Below, piece after piece: positions 22,263 to 33,293 of a stretch of DNA of 64,000 nt (positions within the stretch are counted from its first letter, which is position 1; each line of letters starts with the position of its first letter). The stretch is from Epiperipatus broadwayi (lineage: Eukaryota > Onychophora > Udeonychophora > Euonychophora > Peripatidae). The DNA lies in assembly GCA_028023455.1 (NCBI GenBank), contig JAQFVV010006705.1, positions 374,001 through 438,000 of the forward strand. The letters are read 5' to 3'. The notes beneath the pieces were generated by a model. The model did not search any database. It saw only the letters and a list, made by a program, of their open reading frames with translations, and was not told the DNA's origin. A program made the position numbers and the translations under genes.

Positions 22263-22388
22263 AAATAAGTGTGTACATAAATAGTGTGCTTAAATTATTT
22301 TTGTAATATTAATGGTAGACATATATATCAAAGGTAAAAGTAAGTGTGTACATAAACAGTGTGCTTAAATTATTTTTGTAATATTAAA
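22240..22388. repeat. Tandem duplication, about 75-bp unit
   Basis: Two adjacent copies of atatatatcaaaggtaaa, aagtgtgtacataaa and agtgtgcttaaattattttt, with few differences. Confidence 0.75.
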
Positions 22389-22734
22389 AACAGTCTATGC
22401 ATTGCACAGGTACTTGCTGTTTATATATTACTTTATTAGAATTTGATATACAAATGCATAATTTTCTTCACTTGCGTCTTTGATATCAATCACTCTGTGT
22501 GAATACATTAATGACTATTATGAGTCATTTAATAGTTTAGAAATTATCGTCATTCCTAGACCAGCTATATACTTTAATCTCATTTAAATATTAGTATATC
22601 TCTCAGCCCCATATAGCTATTTGAGTTGGATAGCTGGGTTTGAAGACATGTAGGTGCCTGAAAATTTCAGATTTTCCACTCAATAGATAACTTTTAGATA
22701 AATGCTGGCTTTGGGTTGGTATTTTTAGATCTAG

Positions 22735-22965
22735 TGTCTGAAGCTATCCTAGCGCCTCTCTGAGGAGTGCCAAAGCATGAAACCATGGTCAGAGGTTGGG
22801 GGGGAGGGTTCCTGATAGATGTTTTAAATGCTTTCTCTGGCTAAGCATTTATCACAAAGCTTGTTAAACAATTGGCAATGCTCATTTTTTTTATATCTTA
22901 CAAGCTTAAGAGAATTGGGTCATGTGATCTATGACTCTTATTTTGACTATTTAGTATACCTATTG
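22735..22965. mobile_element. Family E element, single-arm copy
   Basis: Corresponds to the loop and one arm of the family E palindrome at 10994-11290, in the opposite orientation for the ribozyme segment. It contains the ribozyme, then ctctggctaagcatttatca and ggtcatgtgatctatgactc. The complementary arm is absent. Confidence 0.8.
22755..22795 (+). ncRNA. Hammerhead ribozyme, family E (best copy)
   Basis: Stem I CCTCT (22755-22759), core CTGAGGA (22760-22766), stem II GTGC-CAAA-GCAT (22767-22778, last pair G-T), core GAAA (22779-22782), stem III ACC-AT-GGT, cleavage after GTC at 22790, then AGAGG (22791-22795), which closes stem I with five perfect Watson-Crick pairs. The other copy has AGGG/CTCT here with a wobble, so stem I is preserved in both. 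Type I topology. No ribozyme of this layout is expected by chance with every core base correct. Confidence 0.88.
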
Positions 22966-22969
22966 TTTT

Positions 22970-23285
22970 ATTACTAATAATCATGTGGTATATATATATT
23001 TTCAAATATCTTTTACCTCGTTTCAAGCATGCGCGATGTAATGAAAATGTTATGTATGTTTTAAAATTATTATATATATATATGTGATAGTTTTTGTGTA
23101 ATTAATAAGTGTTTATCTATTGACTCTCTAAATAAATAACATCAGAAATCGTTTGTTTTTATTGCTCAGGAGTTTATAAGTAAAATAGAGGACCGGAAAT
23201 GGCAGAGGTGGTAGCGATCTGAGGAATTTTAGCTCCAGAGACTGAACTTCTACCATTGCACCAACAGAGGACGATTGATTCTGTA
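22970..23285. other. Non-coding stretch with small shared repeat
   Basis: 23168-23212 shares caggagtttataa and ggcagaggtgg with 2490-2550. The rest is AT-rich with a short (TA)n at 23072. Confidence 0.45.
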
Positions 23286-23289
23286 CTTT

Positions 23290-23977
23290 AAGTGTTGTGG
23301 TGGCAAAGAATAGGATAGAAGAATAGATGCATTAATAAAAAATATGGAGTTGGAGAGGTAAATAGAATATTAATAAAAAATATGGAGTTGGAGAGGTAAA
23401 TAGAATATTGGACGTGGGTTAATTTACGATATAGCAAGGAAAGTAGTTTACTGTTTAAAGCTCGAACAGGGTCGTTAGCAACAAGGGAATATATATACAA
23501 ATGGGGAAATGTGGTTGATTTAGTCCGCAAGTTATGTAAGGAAGGCATAGAAAATATCAAGCATCTGTTAATTGAATGTAAATGCTGCATGCAGAAAAGA
23601 TACAAATAATGAAGTTGTGGGAGAATAAATATAAATAAAGTGATTATACAGAAACTGAATTCTTGGTTTTTATGCTGGGTTTAGAAAAAGAGGGATCTAG
23701 ATATAAAGGTCATAGAGTGGACAAAGATGATGTTGTGGAAATGTAATAGAACAGGATAGAGATTTAGAAAAAAACTTAGAATGGAGAACGGAAAGAGAAG
23801 GTGGCTAACAGGTTTTTCTGGGTAAAGTGTCTGAGAGATTCCTGACTTCGATAAAGGAAACGCCATATCGCATCGCATTATATATGCTGGTCTTTTGAAT
23901 ATATCAAGAAATGCGGTTGTGACTTACTTAATATTATCAAAGAACGTCAGATCTTTAATAAATGACTATTAGTGCTT
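23290..23977 (+). pseudogene. LINE family C ORF end and 3' UTR (copy 6)
   Basis: Frames encode, with interruptions, LFKARTGSLATREYIYKWGN, then VVDLVRKLCKEGIENIKHLL and IECKC. This is the C..(C)...E.I.HLL.EC zinc-knuckle tail typical of CR1/Jockey/I-group ORF2 proteins. IMKLWENKYK and LVFMLGLEKEG follow, then the shared 3' UTR and the end near gccatatcgcatcgcatt (23880). A 38-bp tandem duplication (23331-23368, 23369-23406) lies in the coding part. Confidence 0.75.
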
Positions 23978-24438
23978 GATTTAGTCCGCAAGTTATGTAA
24001 GGAAGACATAGAAAATAATAAGCATCTGTTAATTGAATATAAATGCTGCAGGCAGAAAAGATAAAATAATGAAGTTGTGCGAGAATAAATATAAATAAAG
24101 TAATTATACAGAAACTGGGTTCCTGGTTTTTATGCTGGGTTTGGAAAAAGAGGGATCTCTGATATAAACGCCATAGAGTGGACAAAGATGATTTGTGGAA
24201 ATGTAATGGAGCAGGATAGAAATATAGAAAAAACTTAGAATGGAGAATGGAAAGGGAAGGTAAGGTGGCTAACAGGTTTTTCTAGGCATAGTGGCTGAGA
24301 GATTCCTGACTTCGATAAAGAAGAAGCCATGGCGCATCGCATCACATTATATATGTTGGAATTTTGAATATATCAGGAAATGAGTTTGTGACTTCTTAAT
24401 ATTTTCAAAAAACGTCAGATCTTTAATAAATGACTATT
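23978..24438 (+). pseudogene. LINE family C, tandem copy (copy 7)
   Basis: A 461-bp tandem duplication of 23517-23977. Both start at gatttagtccgcaagttatg and end at caataaatgactatta-type sequence. It carries the same zinc-knuckle and 3' UTR part with further decay. Both copies include the same non-LINE flank (acgtcagatctttaataaat), so the second arose by duplication, not by independent insertion. Confidence 0.8.
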
Positions 24439-24439
24439 A

Positions 24440-24956
24440 CGTTAAATCTTTTTCCATTTTAGTTTTGTTATTTAGAAAGGTTTCTTTAGAAAGGAATGTT
24501 TAAATTTTTTTTTAAAAAAAGTTTAAAATGAATCAGTTTTCCCCTTGAATACAAACACACACGCGTTCAATGATATAATTTACAAACTTATAAAATATTT
24601 GAAAAGGTTATGCCAAGTATTAATGAGCTTAAGTTCAATGTCTTAATGTAAGACTTTTAATAGATCTAATAAAAACAAACTATAAATTATATAAATGAAA
24701 AAGAATTAAGCTTTAGGTAGTTTCCAGCTAATTTGCAGCTGATATCGTGGAAGTAATGCTAAAGTAATGAGTTGAACAAGAATTAAGCCTTCACCTGTTC
24801 TTCGAATATTCTTTACCTTGAAAGATTACTAAAGATAAAGAGATTAAGTTTATTTCGATGCTTGTGTGAGAAAAGAAAAAAGAAGAACTACGTAAAGGAA
24901 CATAAAAAACAACCTTTAGTATATAACAAAACTATTATTAATAAGCATTTATTTAA
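24440..24956. other. Non-coding flank of RTE
   Basis: AT-rich, with A and T runs at 24507-24525. Part of the last 80 bp may be decayed upstream RTE sequence but cannot be aligned by eye. Confidence 0.4.
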
Positions 24957-26990
24957 AACAAAATCATATTTAATGTTAAATTAGAACTTACAAATAGGTT
25001 TCAAGTGTTAGGAGATTTTGAACATGATACAGATTTGAATGAAATTAATATGAAAATAACTGATACACTTTTAAAAACTGCAACAAACATAGCTGGTAGA
25101 AAAAAGCAGCAATTGACTAATAAAATTTCTACTGAGACTAGAGAATTTATGAAGAAAAGAAGGAATATGAAGATATACAAAAATGATGTATTAAAAAGAA
25201 TTGAATATCTCGAATTTTGTAAAATGGTACGGAAAAGAGTTGAAAATGATATAAGAAAGTATAACTGTGAAATAGCAAGGAAAGCTGTAGAAGAAAATAA
25301 AAGTCTCAAAAATGTTAAACAACATTTTGGTATTGGTAGGAAATTTATATCTGCAATAAGAAAAAAAGATGGAATTATTACTAAAAAGAGAGATGACATC
25401 ATGAAATTGGTAGAAGATTTTTATCAAGAATTATATAGTAATAAAGAACAAGTACCTCCTATATCTATTACATCTTCCGAATTGCCCAGAATTTTAAATG
25501 AAGAAGTGAGACATGCAATTAAGTGTATGAAGAAAGGAAAGGCTCCAGGAAATGATGGAATTATAATTGATATATTAAAAGAAGCAGATGAAGAAATAGA
25601 AACAATTTTAGCAAAGTTATATACCAAATGTCTAAATGATAAAGATGTACCGGAAGATTGGAAGAATGCAGTAATAATATTAATATTTTAAAAAGGTGAT
25701 AAAGAAGATATTAGAAATTACAGACCTATCAGCCTTTTATCAGTTTTATATAAAATTTTTACCAAGATAATTACAACTCGTCTACAGAGAACTTTGGATT
25801 TCCACCAACCAAGAGAACAAGCTGGATTTAAAAGTGGTTTTAGTACAATAGATCATATCCAGGTATTGAGAGAAGTCATAGAAAGGACAAACGAATATGA
25901 GTTGTCATTATGTTTTGGATTTGTAGATTATGAAAAGGCATTCGATTCTATACACATTTCTTCAGTGATTAAAGCATTGGATCATCAAGGTATAGATCCA
26001 GGATATTGTCATATTTTAAAGAATATTTATAAAAATGCAACAGCAACAATTAGATTACATAATGATACTGGAAAAATCAACATTGAGAAAGGTGTAAGAC
26101 AAGGTGACTCCATATCTCCAAAACTCTTTACAGCAGTGCTGCAAGAAGTATTTTGTGGATTAAAATGGGAAACTAAAGGAGTGAAAGTAAATGGAGAGTA
26201 TTTAAGTCATTTAGATTTCGCAGATGATGTAGTTGTTTTTGCAAATAATGCTTCAGAGCTGCAGGAAATGTTGCAGGAGTTAGCAGATGAAAGTAGAAAA
26301 GTAGAACTAAAGATAAATGTTAAAAAGACTAAAGTAATGTTTAATCGATTTGCTCAAAATATGAAAATAAAGATTGATTATGAAGAATTAGAAGAAGTTA
26401 ACAGTTACAAATACCTTGGTCAGATTATTAATACAGATGGAAACATAATGGAGGAAGCTAATCATAGAATTAAACTTGGTTGGAGTGCTTTTGGTAGAAA
26501 TAACTTGATACTAAAAGGAAATATGCCTATGTGTTTGAAAAGGATGGTTTTTAACAAATGTGTTTTACCAGTTCTTACTTATGGATCTGAGACTTGGACA
26601 CTTAATAGAAGAGCAATACAGAGACTTCAGACCACTCAAAGAAGTATGGAGAGATGTATTTTGGGAGTAACAAGAAGAGATCGAAAACGCAATGTATGGG
26701 TAAGACAACAAACAGGTGTTACTGACCTTATTGAAAAAATTAAAAGATTGAAATGGAGTTGGGCTGGACATATTTCTAGAAGAGATGATAATAGATGGAC
26801 AATTGAAATTTTAACCTGGATTCCAAGAGATTGTAAAAGACCCAGAAAGTGACCACATGTGAAATGGATGGATGAAATAAGAAAATGTGCAGGGGTGTTG
26901 TGGAGAAGAGAAGCTAAAGATCGGAGAAGATGGATTAAACTTGGAGAGACCTTCATCCTGTAGTGGATTGATAATGTTTGATGATGATGA
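24957..26990 (+). pseudogene. RTE-clade non-LTR retrotransposon, reverse transcriptase
   Basis: One reading frame runs from 24957 (KIIFNVKLELTNRFQ) to TAG at 26960-26962, with no frameshift but two in-frame stops, at 25689 and 26850. Reverse transcriptase landmarks in order: KKGKAPGNDGI; KGDKEDIRNYRPISLLS; REQAGFKSGFSTIDHI; DYEKAFDS (first catalytic Asp); GVRQGDSISPKLF; FADDVVVF (catalytic Asp pair); KYLGQIINTDG; LTYGSETW; and WSWAGHISRRDDNRW near the end, characteristic of RTE-type elements. The 5' apurinic endonuclease domain is absent, so it is 5'-truncated. The 3' end is a short (GAT)n tail. The enzyme would nick a target and copy its own RNA in the nucleus; this copy is dead. Confidence 0.95.
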
Positions 26991-27389
26991 TGATATCAGA
27001 TTGGAAAATATAAAAGTAAAAACGATCAAATATTTTTTAAATAACTACCCTCTCCCACATCCTTTTACAAAGAAAGCAGAAAAGATACGATGCAATATCC
27101 AAGCTATTTAAATGCTGGGTGGTGACGTTTTATATACTTTTTTCTTGCTAGATAATCGAGATTAACTAGATATTATCCATTTGCTTGTATTTATATATAA
27201 AACTATTTGCATAATCTAATATAAGTATTAAATGTCTTTAGAAAAATTTAACTTTATTTAAATATTCCAAATACATTCAACTGTTAGTAATGCCACACAG
27301 GTTAGTATATGCACAACGTTTCAAGAGGTATTATCCCCCCCCCTCTTCAGATGTTGCTGGCCTGAGTAGTGACAGTACTAGCATGAGAG

Positions 27390-27472
27390 TCGAACTAGGA
27401 TCCTCAGATCATTGAATATTGAATTTTAAAGTAACACCCTAACCAACTGAGCCATCCTGCCAAAGGCAGCAA
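27390..27472 (-). repeat. tRNA-like segment in PLE tail
   Basis: Minus strand: CAGGATGGCTCAGTTGGTTA, a diverged anticodon region, then box B-like GTTCGACTCTC. The same block follows the PLE ORF at 5303-5215 and 29855-29935, so it belongs to the element and is not a separate SINE insertion. It cannot fold as a standard tRNA because the anticodon arm is extended and AT-rich. Confidence 0.65.
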
Positions 27473-27539
27473 TCAGTAGAAATATTATATACTTATGAGA
27501 TTCCTCCTGATTTCTCCATTTTTTTCCCTAAGAGCAAAG

Positions 27540-27915
27540 TTGATTAGTGTTTTCCATACTGGTTGACTTATGGAATTGTTCACCATTGTCATTTAAGCAG
27601 CTTTTTTACATTTCCTTATTTGTACCTTTTCTTCTCCAATATTTTTGTATTTTCCCAATTGTACATATGTTCATTGGTACATACATGATCTGCTACCTTA
27701 GACATGTTTGTTTTCTCTCTTCTAAAAATCAGTTTGTGTTCTTGCAAACCCTTTTCAATAAGATGACTGGTCTCACCAATATATGTTCTTCCACATTCAT
27801 GTGGTACTTCATAGATGCACTTCTTGTAGTGTGGTGTGTCTCTGGAAAGCTGTTCTGATATTATACTGATTGCAGATTTTCCTTAATTTGTCTGCTATTT
27901 ATGGTATGCATGGGT
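27540..27915 (-). pseudogene. PLE GIY-YIG endonuclease
   Basis: Minus-strand translation with frame changes reads YEVPHECGRTYIGETSH (the GIY-YIG box), then NWENTKILEKK and a C-terminus with ISQPVWKTLINFALR and GEIRRNLI. The endonuclease domain is the hallmark of canonical PLEs and supplies the nick for target-primed reverse transcription. At least two frameshifts separate the pieces. Confidence 0.8.
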
Positions 27916-27959
27916 ACACTACAATAACAATAGTTTTTTTCAATGGTCCTTTTTGTTAT

Positions 27960-29230
27960 CTATTTAAGGTTTTCTTTATAACAGTTAATGGATAACTGTT
28001 TTTCATAAGAGTTTGTTGTATATAGATCTTTTCTTTTTTCAAATTTCTGGTTTCTGAACACTTCTTTTTCTTTGTCCAATAGTGGTAGTATAACTCCATG
28101 TTTTGTGTTTGTGGTGTGATTGGATGTATAGGCTAAATATTTTCCTGTATATGTGGGTTTTCCGTAAACTGTAGTTTTGATTTTGCTATGAGGAGGTCTT
28201 GTCACAAGAACATCTAAGAATATCAATTTTTGTTCTTGGTCTGATTCTATTGTGAATTTAATTAAGGGAAATATGTTGTTGATGTGTTTCCAGAAAGATT
28301 GTAGTAATGCTTCAACATGTGGTCATACAACAGATGTATCATCTACATAATGAAGCCAAATTTTAGGTGGATATGGAATAATCTTTATGACTGACGTTTT
28401 ATATTCTTCCATGTAAATATTGCTAATCAGGAGTGAAAATGGTAAGCCCATAGCCATTCTTTGATTTTATTGGAAGAATTCTGCATTATGTTGAAAGTAG
28501 GTTGTTTTTATGTAGAATGTTAATAATTCCGTTATACTATCAATAAAAAAAGTTGTTCTGGTTTGTACGTTATTATCACCATTTAATCTTTTCCTTACAA
28601 TAGACAATGCTTCTTCACATAAACATTTGTGGATAAACTGTCCACATCAAAGCTTATCAATAAGTCAGTTCTTTCAATTTCCATATTCTTGATTAATTCT
28701 ACAAAGCCTTAGGACTGGATGTTGTATGCCAAAGGACTAAGAATTTTGAGAAGAAATCTTGACAAATTTTGGTAAGGCAAATTTCTAAAACTAATAGTAG
28801 GTCTTAATGGAACATGATCATTATGAATTTTAGGTAGTCCATAAAGATGAGGATTTTTCTGAAATATGATGTTAGTTTCCCTTTTTCTGAATCACTGAAG
28901 TATCTGTGAGGTTTCTGAGTAATGCTTGTAACTTTGTTTCTGTATTCAGAATCAGATTTTTTGCCAATTTTCTGTGTTGCCCTGCTGTGAGGAGTATTTT
29001 GTTGTCATAATCAGTTGTGTTCATTACAACTGTTGCATTGTCTTTAATCATCAGGGAGAATAATTATAGATTTATCTACTTTAAGATATTTAATTGCTTT
29101 CCTCTCATCGTAGAATATGTTTGACTTCAATTTTTGTTGTTTGTCAAGAGTTCTTTTTATTTTCCAACATAATTCTACTGTTTGTTCTAAAGGCCGTTTT
29201 TGACTGACTTCCTTGATGGCTGTCATTATA
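27960..29230 (-). pseudogene. PLE reverse transcriptase
   Basis: Minus strand. The N-terminal part has DERKAIKYLKVDKSIIILPDD (PLE motif with KDKSIVILPADKG-like end). Later come LISFDVDSLSTNV (first catalytic Asp), AMGLPFSLLISNIYMEEY and IWLHYVDDTSVV, with the catalytic YVDD at plus positions 28338-28349. IFLDVLVTRPP, then TTVYGKPTYTGKYLAYTSNH, is the signature PLE block after YVDD. A stop follows the YVDD box directly, and other breaks exist. PLE reverse transcriptases are related to telomerase. Confidence 0.9.
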
Positions 29231-29264
29231 TCTAATAAAGGGATATTAGATGGTATGGCAATAT

Positions 29265-29460
29265 ATATATATATACGTAAATTTATAAATAAATATTATA
29301 AAATACAGTATTTGAAAGTTTATAAAAATATATTTATAACCGTCACTTAGAAGCGCTTTCAACTATCTTTGTAACGGTTATAGATATATTTTTATAAGCT
29401 TTCAAATACTGTATTTTATAATATTTATTTATAAATTTACTTATTTCAACCGTCTTTCTA
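29265..29460. repeat. AT-rich palindrome
   Basis: Arms of about 75 bp: gtaaatttataaataaatat (29277) pairs with the complement at 29420-29440, and acagtatttgaaagtttata pairs with tataagctttcaaatactgt. The loop is around cacttagaagcgctttcaac. Confidence 0.8.
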
Positions 29461-29477
29461 CCTTTTATAACTCTGTG

Positions 29478-29560
29478 GATGGCTTGTGTGACCAAGTCGA
29501 AACGTCAGTATATTAATATTAAAAGTTTTTAACATGGATGAACCCGCAAAATATGTATTT
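29478..29560 (+). ncRNA. Hammerhead-like motif, family F
   Basis: CTGTGGA-T-GGCTTG-TGTGAC-CAAGTC-GAAACGTC. Stem II has six pairs (one G-T). The core is CTGTGGA instead of CTGAGGA, and one extra T precedes stem II. A related copy is at 63506-63585 (gcttgtgtgatcaagtcgaa), followed in both by acatggatgaacc and gcaaaatatgt. Probably a decayed or variant ribozyme. Confidence 0.35.
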
Positions 29561-29629
29561 TATATATTTAACCCGTGCAAATCTTCATTTTAACATATAT
29601 ATATATATATATATCAATGAACATATGTT

Positions 29630-30016
29630 CAATTGGAAAAATACAAAAATATTAGATAGAGAAGAAAAGGTATAAAGAAGAAAATTTAAAGAAGCTGCTA
29701 ACAGGACAATGACAAACGACCCCATAAGTCAACCTAATGTGATTATACATCATATATGGAAACCACTAATCAATTTTGTTCTTAAGAAAAAGTGGAGAAT
29801 CAAGGAGAACCTCATAGATAAGTATGTGAAATTTCTACTGATTGTTGCACTTGGAAGGATGGGTCAGTTGGTTAGAGCATTACCTTAAAATTCAATATTC
29901 AAGAATCTAAATGTCCTGGTTCGATTCACATGCTAGTACTCGATTCACATGCTAGTACTGTTACTGTTCAGGTCAGCAATACCAGAAGAAGAGGGAAAAA
30001 TAATGCCTCTCGAAGT
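29630..30016 (+). mobile_element. PLE C-terminus and tail (plus-strand copy)
   Basis: Translates as KFKEAANRTMTNDPISQPNV, then HHIWKPLINFVLKKKWRIKE. This is the GIY-YIG ORF end that continues directly into the tRNA-like block (29855-29935, with GGTTCGATTC) and the tail motif. An 18-bp piece (cgattcacatgctagtact) is tandemly duplicated at about 29923-29960. It lacks the reverse transcriptase. Confidence 0.75.
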
Positions 30017-30377
30017 GTTATGCATACACTAACCTGTGTAGTATGGCTAATAGTTGGATGTACTGGGAATATTTAAATAGTTATTTTTAAGGACATTATT
30101 TAAATTAGATGATGGAAATAATCCAATATATAACTAAAATGCCATCATCACAAATCTTCATGAAAACACACATTTGCTGATTTGTAATGAGATGGTGTTG
30201 TGCATACACTAACCTGTGTGGTATTGCTAACAGTTGCATGTACTGGAAATATTTAAATAGATATTTTTTAAAGACATTATTTATATTAAATGATGTAAAT
30301 AATCCAATATATAACTAAAATACCATCATCACAAATCTTCATGAAAACACCCATTTGCTGATTTGTAATGAGATGGT
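30017..30377 (+). repeat. Tandem pair of PLE tail units, about 180 bp each
   Basis: Unit 1 starts at ttatgcatacactaacctgt (30017) and unit 2 at ttgtgcatacactaacctgt (about 30196). Each runs through catgtactggaaatattt, atgatgtaaataatcc and aaatcttcatgaaaacac to gtaatgagatggt. The unit boundary coincides within about three bases with the predicted cleavage point of the upstream hammerhead-like motif (GAAACGTT before GTGC). Confidence 0.8.
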
Positions 30378-30379
30378 TA

Positions 30380-31035
30380 TTTAGATTGGCTGCAGTATAA
30401 TTATCTGAAAGAAATCCTGAATTTGAGTCATCGATCTAGGGCATGGAAAGAAATTTCCTAATCACTATAACATAATCCTTTATTTAGCAAGACTTATAAG
30501 ATGATGAGGTTAGCATATGTATAAATGTGATATGAGTAATTAATTTTTAAAAATGATAAAAGCGTTGTTTGCAGTTATCTCTTTTATATAGTAAATGTTT
30601 TAAAGCAAAATGATAAGGGCACTTTTACTTTGATATTATTATTAATATTTTAAAAATATTTTGCTAATCTGTTTTTTATTTGTAGATGAACTAAATGTTT
30701 TAAATTTAAAAGCAATAACAGCAAAGAAAGAGTTTTTTTTTCATCAATTTGCTTTAAAATATTTACATTGTATCAGATATCTTACATTATTCAAATTATT
30801 AGCTGTAAACAATATTTTTCTCATTTTTGAAAATTATTCCTACTTTATAATTAGCTTCATATTAAAGGCTTATTGGTAGAATTAATACAAGTGTTTTCTC
30901 CCATATGTGTTTGTATAATATGTTAGTCTTGTTATATATAATAAAGGAAGTAGAAATCTCCAAATATTAACTATTAGATTAAACCTTGAATAATAAAAAT
31001 ATTTCCATTGCTCCCCCTGGTGATAATTTTTGTAA
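30380..31035. other. Non-coding stretch
   Basis: AT-rich; the 72-codon frame at 30661-30879 is hydrophobic and unrecognised. Nothing supported. Confidence 0.5.
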
Positions 31036-31039
31036 TCAT

Positions 31040-32545
31040 TCAACATTTGATTTTAGTATTAAACCTTTATTCTGTATTAGAATTTAATAAATTAGATTTG
31101 ATTTGTTAGATATATAACACTATAGACAGAAAACATTCTAAAAAATTATATTTAATCTTTACAAATATAAAATAAAATAATGAACATAATTCATTGAGAG
31201 AACAGTGAACTTTTTCTGATTGGTTGATGTAAAGAAAAATCAAATCAACTAATAAAAAATAAATAAATAATGAAATCCTTGTTTATTCAACTTTCTTTTT
31301 AAAACATGAGCTTATAAATGTGAAATTATAATAAATCTATCAAATTCTGTTCTAAAATTTTAAATTGCATTTATAATTTGTAAAATATTACAAAAACTGT
31401 GGAATACAATATTATTTCAAAAACACGTTAAACCTCTCACCAGTTGTTGTTTTCCTTTGTTATCAGGTGCTGTAAACATTAAGTGAAATATTAAACTATT
31501 ATTACATATCAGAAAATAATAAATTTGACTTCATTTGATAGATATTTTTGTTTACTCCTGAAACAAATTCTAAATGTTTACATTTTATTTCTGAAAATAT
31601 TGACAAAATGAATTTGTAGTGAAAACATAAAGCTTTGGATGTCATCATTTCTAGAAAAATTATTTTCTTTTTCTAAAATCAATAAAATCTTCATTATTTG
31701 TGTTTTTTTTTTAATCTGAATGAATATTTATTTATTTCGCTTAAATCTAACAAATTATGCTTTAAAAGTTTAATTTTTTAATTATTTATTGCAATATTAC
31801 AATATTTTCAGATTCGTTATTATAATTGTAATGATTACATAGAAAGCTAAGCTTGTAAATAGCTTTAGGGTATATTTGCATTCTCCACAAATGTCATGCT
31901 ATATTTTTTTAAAAATAAAGTATTTTCTTACAAAATAAATTATTAATAATTTATATTCTTGATTTGTAATAATTAATGTATAAATTATTATACAAAAAGG
32001 ATCTTGAATTATAATAAATTCACATATAAACATGTTTTTGGTTCATTCAAACTATTTTCTTTAAACAATGTAAAAATGATAATGTCAAGAAAGTATCAGA
32101 GTAAATGATAATGTCAAGAAAGTATCAGAGTACAAAAGCATAACTCATCAAGATAGTCAGATGGTGTAGCTAAATTCCTGTTGGAAAATTTTTAATATCT
32201 TGCCATCTATAGAATTTTTTCAAACTAATTTTTTTTATTATAATCTATACAGAATAATGTACATTTTAATGTATAAAGCTTCCAGAAATTCTCACTAGGA
32301 GCTGAATAATTTTAAACACAAAGTACTGCATTTGGAAATGTAAGGTAATAATCTTATACACCATGATATTTTGTCTGCCATTACATTTCAATCTGTTTAC
32401 TTATATATGTATATATTTTAATGTGAATGAATAAATATGAAGCCATCATAAAGCCATCAAATTCTGTTCTAAAATTTCAAATTGTATTTATAATTTTTAA
32501 AATATTATAAAAATTGTAGAGTATTATATTATTAAAGTTTAAACA
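31040..32545 (+). repeat. Family G repeats (several pieces)
   Basis: 31425-31810 matches 54665-55040 in the same orientation (ttgacttcatttgatagata, aaatcttcattatttgtg). 31040-31130 is a weaker copy of the same start. 31330-31420 and 32440-32545 are direct repeats of each other (atcaaattctgttctaaaat). A 29-bp tandem duplication lies at about 32074-32131 (aatgataatgtcaagaaagt). All are non-coding. Confidence 0.6.
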
Positions 32546-32549
32546 GACT

Positions 32550-33085
32550 TACTGCCATAGTTTTCTGTTTACCATTAAAATTATTAATGCATACATTTGT
32601 TTTTAAATTATCATTATGCAAATATTGTGAAAAATTAATCATGAATATTTAATAAGCTGCAAAAATAAGACAATATTTTTTTTGCTGACCATTAACAATA
32701 AAATAACCGCATGTACAATTATGTCATAACTGCTATCTACTAATCAGTGTTTTATGAATGTGATTAGGATCCTTTAAAATTTATTTTAGTCATAAACTTT
32801 TCTTGATTTCTGCTCACTTCAGATTTTTTTAAAACTAATTAATCACTACAATTTCTGCCATTAAAAAGAAAACAAAATTGGCAAAATAGTGCAACAAGTA
32901 ACAACAGGAGAGTGGAGGAAAGTTGAAGATTGATCAGCACCCTGTCCAATGATCTTCTTTCAAAGTACTTTGTAATTATTAATAGCAGTTGTAATTCACT
33001 TTTTGGATGGGAAATGAATTCACTTTCATCTACCATTCATTATTTGTAATATTTAATTTTTTATTTACTAGCGCATAGATCATAT
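32550..33085. other. Non-coding stretch
   Basis: A 65-codon minus frame at 32839-33036 has no recognised domain. Nothing else seen. Confidence 0.45.
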
Positions 33086-33293
33086 ATTGTTTAAACAAAA
33101 GGGATTTACAACCTAAGCACATGTGCTGTAACATTGTTATAATAGCTCAACAATGTCTTGTTGAGTACTGAAGATACTCTCAAACCCAAAGCAAAAAATA
33201 GAGACTTCTGAAAAGATAAGAGTGGTCATCTTATTCTTTGTACCTAAATTTAGTTATACAGGTTAAACTAAGATGCTTTAGATTGATATATAT

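Larger units (their letters stand above)
27190..29240 (-). mobile_element. Penelope-like element, nearly full length
   Basis: On the minus strand the order is: reverse transcriptase (about 29230-27960), GIY-YIG endonuclease (about 27900-27540), tRNA-like segment (27470-27390), 3' tail with hammerhead-like motif, ending near 27190. The tail blocks recur at 4975, 11340, 29980, 36570, 58615, 59055 and 59700. Several stops and frameshifts make it non-autonomous. The far 5' end beyond 29240 meets another palindrome. Confidence 0.85.

Noticed and set aside
25001-25627. Minus-strand frames of 133, 78 and 67 codons
   Set aside because: They are antisense shadows of the RTE reverse transcriptase.
33100-33200. 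ctgaagatactctcaaaccc as another hammerhead
   Set aside because: The GAGTA/TACTC hairpin encloses the CTGAAGA core, which is incompatible with the hammerhead fold, and GAAA is missing.
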